Below are positions 56,789 to 64,000 of a stretch of 64,000 bases of DNA, piece after piece. The notes beneath the pieces are model-generated. The model worked only from the letters and a program-made list of their open reading frames with translations. It was not told where the DNA came from and did not search any database. The stretch covers positions 73,453,718 through 73,517,717 of the forward strand of contig OY740765.1 in assembly GCA_963513935.1 (NCBI GenBank). The letters are read 5' to 3'. The translations under genes were made by a program, and so were the position numbers. Position 1 is the first letter of the stretch, and each line of letters begins with the position of its first letter. Source of the stretch: Aphrophora alni. Lineage: Eukaryota > Arthropoda > Insecta > Hemiptera > Aphrophoridae.

Positions 56789-58557
56789 TTTTTATTCTTG
56801 CTCTTTTTCTTGACCCCATTTTTCTCCTCGCATAATGTGCTAATTGCCTTTTCTTGATCGTTGAGCCTTTGCAAGATCTGGGTCAACAATTCTTTCATCG
56901 TGACTTCATCTTCTCGCCGAGCATTTTTAACAATATTAGCGTAGGATTTCGGCTCTGCGTCCTGTTTCTTGTTTTCATGTTGTTCTTTTAAGTATTTACT
57001 GTCTTTTGTATTTCTGTCATGAGCACTCGGGCCAGGTTTTTGACGCGAAGTCCTACTTGCATTTACTTTCCTACTTTGTTGCTCCTTTGCGACTATACAA
57101 CCTCTGTAACTTGCCGGGTGACTACCACGGCAATTTATGCACTTTGCTTTATCTTCTTTCTTTAAAGTGCAGTCCTTTGTAAGATGGTTCCCTGCACACT
57201 TGACACAGGCAACGTCACGGTTGCAATAGTGCTTTGTGTGGCCAAATGCCTGACATCTTTTGCATTGCGGTATTAGGTTTGTCTTTCTCAGCAAAGGTTC
57301 AATTTTGACAACTAGCCCCCTAATTGACTTGATGGCGAAAATCTTCTCTATGTCTTCATGGTTTTCAAATGTGAGCATAAATAGTGGAAGTTTTATTTTC
57401 CTTGCGGCGTGGTTATCATGATCACCTATGTTTTCTGTTTCTATTATGTTCCTTGCTTCCAAGATTCTAAATCCCTGTTCTTTAATATCACAGCATATTT
57501 CTTCTTCCACACATGATGGGTGCAGTCCTCTGGCCATTACCTTTATTGGTCTAGAAGCTTTGTCTTCATATGAATGCCATTGAATTTCCATATTTGTAAG
57601 CTCCTTTGTCATAATCCTGTATGTATTGCTATCAGGAACAAGAATTTTCCAAACGTTGTTATTATGTGAAGCATAAGTACACTTTACGTTAGTGATTTTT
57701 TCGATCGTTCTCTTAAGGGCGCTAAATGTTTCCACTTTGTGCACCATTATTGGGGGTGGTGCGAATTCTTTCTTTTTGGGTATGGAAAATACACCTAAAG
57801 ATTCGCTATTAGATGTTGGTTTTTGCTGTGGTGTCATGTGTTCTTTTAGTTTCGGGCTCACATTGAGGAATTCAGGACTCTCGTGGGCCTTTCGCTTTTT
57901 ATCTGGCCTTTTATTATTCTTCTTTAGAATCCAGTCTGTATCTCTTTCTAACTGTTCTTCATCAGTTTGATATTGAATATCACCACCAGCACCAGGTGAG
58001 ATTGGTGCAGATAAGTTGATCACTGCTGCGTTGGTGCAACAAGTTTTTACTTCCAATTCTTTGATGCGTCTCTGCAAATCACTGACAGTTTTTTCAAGTC
58101 GTTCTCTTGCTTCTTTTTCTTCCTGGCATTTCTGGTAAAAATTATCCTTTCTTTGTAAGTGTGTTTCAGCTGCTATCCTTTCATGGTTTGTTGGTGATAT
58201 ATCATCGAGAGAGGATGATCGCGATCTGTGAAAAAGTCCTGGGTGGAACACCTGCTGGGTTAGATTCTTTGGTTTGTTTTCAGTAGATGTCGGTGATCTT
58301 GTTAGCACAAGCTCATTATTTTCCCTTATTTCACTGGGACCAGATGGCGGAGTCCGCTTTACCATTGCACTTCTTGAGAAAGGGCTTCTCTCTCCACTTG
58401 ATGCATGACATGTCCCTTGAACCAAGTGTTCAATTCCCGAGGCACTGCGGTAATTGGTTGACGACGACCCGGGGCCCGCTTTCTCACCCCTGACAGCCGC
58501 CGGTACTGGGGATCCGACTCTCTGCACTGTAACTTTTTCCTCCTGCTGACTTTTCAT
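56785..58557 (-). CDS. LINE-5 ORF1: nucleic-acid-binding protein with PRE domain and three zinc knuckles
   Basis: The frame is open from the 5' end of the element to TGA 56787-56785. I chose the ATG at 58557 (MKSQQEEKVTVQRVGSP) because the upstream frame looks like 5' UTR, but ATG 58695 is also possible; a still earlier ATG at 58719 lies in the target duplication. The protein has a low-complexity N-terminus, a coiled coil (CQEEKEARERLEKTVSDLQR), a PRE_C2HC-type domain (FSALKRTIEKITNVKCTYAS to MARGLHPSCVEEEI), and knuckles CKRCQAFGHTKHYC, CVKCAGNHLTKDC and CINCRGSHPASYRGC, then a Lys-rich end. It should coat LINE RNA in a ribonucleoprotein. Intact. Confidence 0.92.
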   Translation of the reverse strand: MKSQQEEKVTVQRVGSPVPAAVRGEKAGPGSSSTNYRSASGIEHLVQGTCHASSGERSPFSRSAMVKRTPPSGPSEIRENNELVLTRSPTSTENKPKNLTQQVFHPGLFHRSRSSSLDDISPTNHERIAAETHLQRKDNFYQKCQEEKEARERLEKTVSDLQRRIKELEVKTCCTNAAVINLSAPISPGAGGDIQYQTDEEQLERDTDWILKKNNKRPDKKRKAHESPEFLNVSPKLKEHMTPQQKPTSNSESLGVFSIPKKKEFAPPPIMVHKVETFSALKRTIEKITNVKCTYASHNNNVWKILVPDSNTYRIMTKELTNMEIQWHSYEDKASRPIKVMARGLHPSCVEEEICCDIKEQGFRILEARNIIETENIGDHDNHAARKIKLPLFMLTFENHEDIEKIFAIKSIRGLVVKIEPLLRKTNLIPQCKRCQAFGHTKHYCNRDVACVKCAGNHLTKDCTLKKEDKAKCINCRGSHPASYRGCIVAKEQQSRKVNASRTSRQKPGPSAHDRNTKDSKYLKEQHENKKQDAEPKSYANIVKNARREDEVTMKELLTQILQRLNDQEKAISTLCEEKNGVKKKSKNKK

Positions 58558-58751
58558 ATTTGGTTTATTTTCGGGGTACCTTCCCCTATCTGGTTTTTGG
58601 TCCGCCCCGGGTATTTGATTTCCCCGGTACCACTCATATCTGAGAGGCGTTCCCCTATCCGCCACCTGGGGAGGCTTCCGATATGGGACCAGCATCCCAC
58701 ACGGAGGTAAGTCTAACATAATAATATTATCGGCGACGCCAAAACACTTTT

Positions 58752-61200
58752 TGTAAAGTTACCTATGTAGGAGCCACTAATACATTGTCGTCGGCATACA
58801 GTAAAGCTGGTACTCGTACCTGACAATCCCCAAAAACACAGCCAGTTCCCTAAATGTCATAAATATCATTTATAAAAAGTGAAAACAATGCTGGACTAAG
58901 TAAACATCCCTCCCTTAAGCCTTTTGAGTTACAAACATTTCAGACACTCTGTTAGTACACCAAAACGCCCGACGTAGTACCATTATACAAGTTTTTAATA
59001 ACTTTTAATATTTTGTACGAAAAACCATAAGTGGATAATTTGTTAAATAATGCCTTCCTATTAATAGTATCAAACGCGGATGAAAATTCCACAAAAAAAT
59101 ATATATATAGTTTTCCCTTTTTGTTTACTATTTTTCAATGAATCATATTAACTCTTAAAATGGCATGCGTTGATTATTGACGTAGACAGGCCGAGCCTAG
59201 TACAGACAACTCTAAAAAACTCTGATTTTGCAACTCGACATTAGGCCTACTCAAATTCATCCTACCGAAATAATTGTTATACCATTGTAAAGCTGACGTT
59301 TCGTAGATGCATATACATGTAATCAAAAGTTCATAAAACGCTATAAAAATATTTAATTAATTGTAATGTTTGGTGTGTTTTAGTCGTAAAAATGGTGACT
59401 CACCAACTCACAGTACAAAGAAAATATCACGTCCTACTTTGTGTAAATGTCAGAAACTGATATTTGGTTCAAATAAATGTAAAATTGTACTGTTTTTAGT
59501 ACAAATCTTTACCTTTCCAACAGAGTTCACCACATGTCTCTAATTCATTTAATTTTGAATCTATAAATTATTTACGAAAAACATTTGTTTTACAGATGTA
59601 AATAAGTTGTTTTCTTCAACTCAACTTTTAGCTTAGTAAATAGAGTCGTAGAGTAATGAATTATACACCATTGAAAAGCTCGTGTTTCAGTCTTTCAAAG
59701 CTGTGTAACCTGAATTTCATAGAGAGATCAGACAAAACAGAAATAATTCTCGTAATTCGTCAATTTGGCCGACAGACTGCAGCATCTGGCAGCCCGTTGA
59801 ATAGGTGACAAGTTTCATTCCTCTTTGTTTTGATTTATTTGTAAAAATTCATTCTTGTCCAAACCTAGTGTGGTTTTGTTTTACGCCTAGGCTTAGATAA
59901 TTACAAGTTACTAGCTTAGCCTAGTTACATTGGTGGAATATCACTTTTTACGGGATAGTGGTATTATTATTTTGAAAATTTTAGAATTTGATTTTTTTTT
60001 TTACCAATTGTTATTGACATTTATACTAGAAAACGTTTGTAATACTTGTAAAACTAAATTTTCTATGCTCAATTAGACTTTGAAGTGAAATTTAGCCTTC
60101 GATTTTTGTGCTTTTTTTTTTTGTTCTTCGCAATACTGACTCCAAAATTATTTTTCAAACTTTTTTTTTCATTACACTACTAAATTGTATGAACCTTTCT
60201 GAATATATTGATATATAGAAGTTGGTTTTCCATAAATATTACAATTTTTGGTGATTTTTTGAAAATAAGCTGGCCAATTTCCCTTTTTTCATAAAACAAT
60301 TTTTTTATTTTGAAAATGTAACAATTTTTTTTTCCCCCTAAATAATTCACAAATATTACACAAAACTTTTGTATATCTTAGAAAAAGGTGGTAAGCTATT
60401 GATTTTGGATGATAACAGGTTTTTCTGAAAAATGTTAACTTCATTTTTTGACATCCAACATACTTACTCAGAAACTGTTTAAAAAAAATAAATTATTACA
60501 TAGATGAATTCTATGCATTTTTCTCAGAAAAATGATGTCTTATAAGTTAGGTTTTGTGTAAAAATAATATATTTTATTAATTTTTAAACAAACGAAGAAA
60601 ATTAATATTGCTAAGTTTTGAGAAAATATATTGTCTGTCGTAGAATATCCCTTACGGAACCCTGCTTGATATTCACATAATTTCTTTTCGTCTTCTATCC
60701 TCCCTTCAATACGACCTAAAACCAATCCAGTAAATAATTTTGCCACCACATCTATAAATAAAATGCCATGATAGTTGTTTAAATTGTTAATATCTCCTTT
60801 ATTTTAATAATGGACAAATTATGGATTTTTTAAATGATTCGGGTATGTTGCCGGTTTCAAATATTCTATTAAACATTTTTAGTAGATGGTTAAAAAATAT
60901 TTCTGAACCGTTTTTGAAAAATTCATACAGAACTCTATCGTATCCAGGAGCTTTATTGTCTCTGGCCTTTTTAAAAACTCATTTCATTTCAATCAGAGTG
61001 AAGTCTGAATCAAGTCGATTTTCTGTAACAAAAGGTTCTACCCAAACTGTAGGCGTTGAGATGAAAGGGAAGTCTAGTAGTGCTTTAAAGTTATTTACCC
61101 AGTCCTCGACCATAATCATTCCCCCCACTAATTTAGTTCATTTTCTAAAACTATTTATTGCCTCCCACAACACCTTTGTCTTTTACTGACATGAATTTAG
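58752..61200 (-). pseudogene. LINE-4 ORF2 reverse-transcriptase half, split by copy A3
   Basis: On the minus strand: MIMVEDWVNNFKALLDFPF, EMKWVFKKARDNKAPGYDRV, GNIPESFKKSIICPLLK, VAKLFTGLVLGRIEGRIEDE and YQAGFRKGYSTTDNIF (60623-60750), then the gap 59152-60622. After it come KKGKLYIFFVEFSSAFDTIN, SKGLREGCLLSPALFSLFIN and LLYADDNVLVAPT (58780-58806) with the metal-binding YADD. Stops are frequent, including TAA or TAG codons at about 61140, 60810, 58920 and 58860. The frame continues in VTLQ|KEIDNF on the far side of the BEL element. Confidence 0.87.
59152..60622. mobile_element. piggyBac-like non-autonomous element, copy A3 (inverted relative to A1)
   Basis: Its body is the reverse complement of A1/A2 (ACATCCAACATACTTACTC, GATGTCTTATAAGTTAGGTT, AACAAACGAAGAAAATTAA). 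The left end CTCTTAAAATGGCA follows TTAA (59148-59151); the right end has the complement CTCAAAACTTAGCA followed by AAAA instead of TTAA. The copy and its ends are more diverged than A1/A2. It lies between the GYSTTDNIF and GKLYIFFVEF blocks of LINE-4. Confidence 0.8.
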
Positions 61201-61549
61201 AAGCAATTTCTTTATTATATGTTTTCGCTTAAATGAACTTAAAATCTTAAACTCATTCCTTATACTAATATACAAGACCTTAGTATAACTATTATTATTA
61301 TTTCTATATAAATTTAAGAGTTTGAACACCCACTGTCTGGTTCTTATTTACTTTCTTTTTTATTGGTGTTGACACCTTTTTATAGGCGGCCCCCTTTTTA
61401 CAATTTGTTAACTCATTTTGAATATCGTTCGATATAATTAAGCTATCCAAACCAGATTTATTTATTTTTTCCTTATACTGACATTTATCTTGCTTTCCAA
61501 CACAACTTAGGCAACAATGACAAACCAATAACGCTCCTGGATTTATTTA

Positions 61550-62260
61550 ACCTCTTAACATAAATTTTCAGTTCAATTGGGAAATGATCTGAGCCTGAGT
61601 TCCAACCGAAAATTGTTTTACTAATTTAACACTATCTATAGAAATTGATGCTATATCATTTACATAACGCCTTTCGTTCTACCGTTAAAAATTATTTTAC
61701 TGTTATCTTTACAAAAATTCACACATTTCCACCCTTTGTTATTTATTTTCATGATGATCTAGAATTTCCAAAATGAAATTGATAAAAATTACAAAATTCA
61801 TCAAACGTTTGTGCATTTGATTTTCTAACATTCATGTCACCTAATATCTAGTAATTGTTAGTTTGGCATATTATTTACAAATTCACTCAGATTTGAAAAA
61901 TCTCTCTCCCAGTAATTACAATTAAAATAATTATTTACAACAAACAAATTAATATTATTGCCCAAATTAATGTCTTACTATCATTCATAGATGACAAAAT
62001 TAATCTTTTTAAAAAACAAAGATTTTTTAATTTATACCTACAACAGACCCACCAATAGTCCTCCCACATACATTATCTTTGACTGCAAAATTAACTTTGA
62101 TATTAAAATAAATAGGTACTTCATTAATAGGCCAATTTCATCATTTGTAGTAAATGTTTCTAATAATAATATTGTCATAATTTTCTAAATATTTAATGAA
62201 ATTAAAATCTCTGAACTTAGATTTAAAACCACAAATAAATATTAAATGCCACTATTTGTA
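61550..62260 (-). pseudogene. LINE-4 endonuclease domain relic
   Basis: On the minus strand several frames give NICGFKSKFRDFNFIKYLEN, CGRTIGGSVVGIN, NYWERDFSNLSEFVNNMPN, ILGDMNVRKSNAQTFDEFCN and FGWNSGSDHFPIELKI. GDMN and SDHFPI are the catalytic blocks of the APE-like endonuclease. The region is full of frameshifts. Confidence 0.75.
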
Positions 62261-62429
62261 CTGTAATCTTGTGCTGTGCTGCTATCCTGCTGAATACTAT
62301 TACACGGGTGACTGCTGTGTCTTCGTGTACAATGGTTCTGTACCAGACCCCACAATATCTTTTTTCCATCCCCAAGCCTGTAATATTAAAAAAAGGGTTT
62401 TGAATTTAATTTATCTTAAGAAAAGAAAA

Positions 62430-62525
62430 AGAAGTTACTAATGTTTATTAATTATTGGGCGCCAGGTAATACTTTGCTTACCAAATTATTTTAATATTAT
62501 TTTTTAGTTAATTTAATTTAAAAAT
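62430..62525 (-). repeat. LTR-end-like fragment related to LTR-A
   Basis: On the minus strand AATTTGGTAAGCAAAGTATT, ACCTGGCGCCCAATAATTAA and AGTAACTTC follow each other. LTR-A has AAATTGGTATGCTAAAGCAA, ACCTGGCGCCCTATAG and AAGTAACTTC in the same order near its 3' end. Probably a remnant of a related LTR. Confidence 0.4.
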
Positions 62526-62562
62526 ATCTTGGGATCGTGAACTCTTTTTTAAGTGTACCTAA

Positions 62563-63925
62563 CCCTCGTACCGGCAGGCGATCACTTTTAAGGTCGTGAC
62601 ATCACTCATGGCTTAGTTCACCAACTCTAAAACACGTTTTTTGCAATTCAACATTACGCCCACTTAGAATCGTCCTATCGCAATAAATAAAATACCCTTG
62701 GAAAGCTAATGTTTCGTAGATGAATAATCATGGGAAAAAAATACCACAAAAGTTATAAATAATATTCCAAAAAATGCTGAAGTTCGCATAGTTTTTATTT
62801 TGTAATCAAAGATTTGAACCGAGCAGTTTTTAGTAAAAGCGACGCCACTTTTTCTCATTAGATCACTAATCTATTTTCCTGTGAAACAGGTCGACCAAAA
62901 CACTGTTATGTAAATCACATCTTTCTGTTTCTGTCCGTGGTTTACAAATTGTTCTATGTGTTTTTTGATCGTTCTATGTGTTTAATGATCGCAAGATATT
63001 TCTACTTGACGAAAATAGTAACCTAACGGAACGAAATTCACTTGGTATTCGGTGCAGTTTACTAAATAAGATAATCAATTATTCAATCAATATTTTGTAA
63101 CCGATCTTTATAGTATGTTGTAGAGGAGATTTCATTCTATAAGTTGGTAGTACTTGATATAGGCAACAGATACTTTCATGTTATTGTTTTTAACTTGGAA
63201 TGTAGCCTAAGTTTGTGAGTAAAATGACGTGTGAAAGCCGTCTAGCGGTTTGGACTTGTGATTATATTTATGTTACTCTGAAGGTTTGTTTTTTTAATTT
63301 ATTATAAATTGTGTATACAAATTACAATATCAGTATTATTGTTTGTAGAATTTATTGTTCTGAGTGAATGTTATTCTCAGACAAAAAATATTGCGGCTAT
63401 CTAGAGATAGAGGTTATGTTGTAAATTGGTCTTCCTTCATAGCAAATTTGTAGCAAAACACATTGTGTTTGCTAATACAAATAATTTTGGCTAATGAACA
63501 TTTTATAAAATGATTATGTTTTTACCAAAATATATGCAAAATGTCTATAAATTTATATAAGCCTATCTATAAATAGAGAAAGGTTATGATATATCTCATG
63601 TGACCATATTAGCAAGTTTCCATTAGTTTTATATATTAAAATATTTTTGTCTAATTAAAATTTTATAAATTGATTATGTTTTTACCAAAATGTATGCAAA
63701 ATGTTTATAAATTTATATAGGCCTATCTATAAAACTTTTTTTATTGGTTTATATACCTATTTATGTGGAATTTTGCCTACCTTACTTTCCGATTTTTGGC
63801 TATTTTACATAGTAACTCAAAATTTTTTACATCTATCATTTTCCACTTCACAGCTAAATTCTATGCACCTTTCTGAATATAATGATATATAGAAGTTGTA
63901 TATAAAATATATTGTAACGAAATAG
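62563..63925. mobile_element. piggyBac-like element, copy A4 (inverted, incomplete)
   Basis: It begins CCCTCGTACCGGCAGG after CTAA (mutated TTAA). It follows the reverse complement of A1's right two thirds: TTGCAATTCAACATTACGCC, AAGCTAATGTTTCGTAGATG, TTCATTCTATAAGTTGGTAG and TTCTATGCACCTTTCTGAA. Similarity ends near 63915, about 440 bp short of the expected end. Inside, 63501-63573 is duplicated at 63661-63733. Confidence 0.75.
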
Positions 63926-64000
63926 AGGGCTCCCAAAAGGTCAGTGCTCGGCAGGCCATAAATTGTGAAGAGTTGAAAGGGTTGACAGCTAGAATAACAA
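63926..64000 (+). other. unassigned sequence at the window edge
   Basis: AGGGTTGACAG at 63970 could be a diverged piggyBac end (AGGG|TTAA), but no match to the A-family terminus was seen. Confidence 0.3.

Larger units (their letters stand above)
53905..58705 (-). mobile_element. full-length Jockey-type LINE (LINE-5), 4801 bp
   Basis: Minus strand: the 5' end at 58705, ORF1, ORF2, a ~208-bp 3' UTR and a poly-A tail of about 34 (the T run at 53905-53938). The target duplication GGTAAGTCTAACAT is at 53891-53904 and 58706-58719. Both ORFs are complete but for one in-frame TAG in ORF2. There is no RNase H domain, three CCHC knuckles in ORF1 and an APE endonuclease plus FADD-type RT in ORF2, which is the Jockey plan. 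It is the best preserved LINE in the window. Confidence 0.95.
47343..58746 (+). mobile_element. BEL/Pao LTR retrotransposon, degenerate, with nested LINE in its 3' LTR
   Basis: LTRs start TGTTTGTGCCTATTGGCAAA and end CGCCAAAACA. CTTTT at 47338-47342 is repeated at 58747-58751 (5-bp target duplication). The internal region encodes gag, protease, RT, RNase H and integrase in BEL order on the + strand. The Jockey-type LINE accounts for 53905-58705, so the element proper is about 6.6 kb. It is inserted in LINE-4 between the YADD and the QKEIDNF block, and the LINE frame rejoins across it. Confidence 0.93.
53677..58746 (+). repeat. BEL/Pao 3' LTR, split by the Jockey-type LINE
   Basis: 53677-53904 and 58706-58746 together reproduce the 5' LTR. 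The 14 bases GGTAAGTCTAACAT occur on both sides of the insert. Compared with the 5' LTR the left part has lost about a dozen bases (ACAAGACATTCG region) and carries several substitutions, so the element is not recent. Confidence 0.9.
44756..62260 (-). mobile_element. old LINE (LINE-4), minus strand, hosting four later insertions
   Basis: Read on the minus strand from about 62260 down: endonuclease, RT with YADD, C-terminal Cys motif, a stop at 45218-45220, then a 3' UTR with a TG repeat. It ends in AATAAAGAGCATTATTATTATC at about 44765-44790. The body is interrupted at 60622/59152, 58751/47338 and 46649/45596 by other elements, and the coding frame rejoins across each gap. Without insertions it would be about 4 kb. 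The 5' end (ORF1, if any) is lost or unrecognised. Confidence 0.85.

Noticed and set aside
62196..62441. 81-codon + strand ORF with Cys/Tyr-rich stretch
   Set aside because: Antisense to the LINE-4 endonuclease start and the LTR-like fragment; no start context or known motif.
1..64000. tRNA, rRNA or other structural RNA genes
   Set aside because: No cloverleaf with internal A and B boxes or conserved rRNA blocks was noticed while reading both strands; a covariance-model scan would be needed to exclude them.

Overview
The window is eukaryotic and intron-rich, AT-rich and about as dense in transposons as a sequence can be. It is almost certainly an insect (arthropod) genome. The host gene is the cohesin loader Nipped-B/NIPBL, and the transposon set (Jockey LINE, BEL/Pao, piggyBac, pogo, two mariner-type families) is typical of insects; a hemipteran-like insect is my guess, not a demonstration. 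No bacterial, CRISPR, rRNA or tRNA features were seen. All calls were made by eye, without alignment software.

Host gene: six exons of Nipped-B lie on the + strand (4455-4612, 6036-6227, 31198-31264, 35873-36063, 39559-39867, 41274-41420). All have GT..AG sites and compatible phases, and together they encode about 354 residues of the C-terminal HEAT-repeat part. Earlier exons lie upstream of the window; later ones were not found. The second intron is about 25 kb and is filled with transposons.

Region by region: 1-1110, 3' end of a LINE plus a small membrane-protein ORF. 1161-2832, a long-inverted-repeat element and a pogo-like deletion derivative. 6480-13090, a decayed two-ORF LINE (minus) split by a piggyBac-like copy. 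13050-21745, dispersed copies of an unclassified repeat, a LINE fragment and a degenerate piggyBac transposase. 22860-30681, a 7.8-kb LTR element with apparently identical 1327-bp LTRs and one long coiled-coil ORF but no recognisable pol. 31702-35365, a second piggyBac-like copy and a broken mariner-type transposase split by a second pogo-like derivative. 41730-43174, a piggyBac-like element with a higher-order tandem repeat. 43420-44753, a mariner-type element. 44756-62260, an old LINE (minus) that hosts a Russian-doll stack: a piggyBac derivative at 45600-46645, a BEL/Pao element at 47343-58746 that itself carries a 4.8-kb Jockey-type LINE (53905-58705) in its 3' LTR, and another piggyBac-like copy at 59152-60622. 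62563 to near the edge, a fourth piggyBac-like copy.

Most transposon genes are broken by stops and frameshifts. The freshest insertions appear to be the pol-less LTR element (identical LTRs) and the Jockey LINE (long poly-A, 14-bp target duplication, a single nonsense codon in ORF2). Target duplications and reading frames that rejoin across insertions give a clear order of events.
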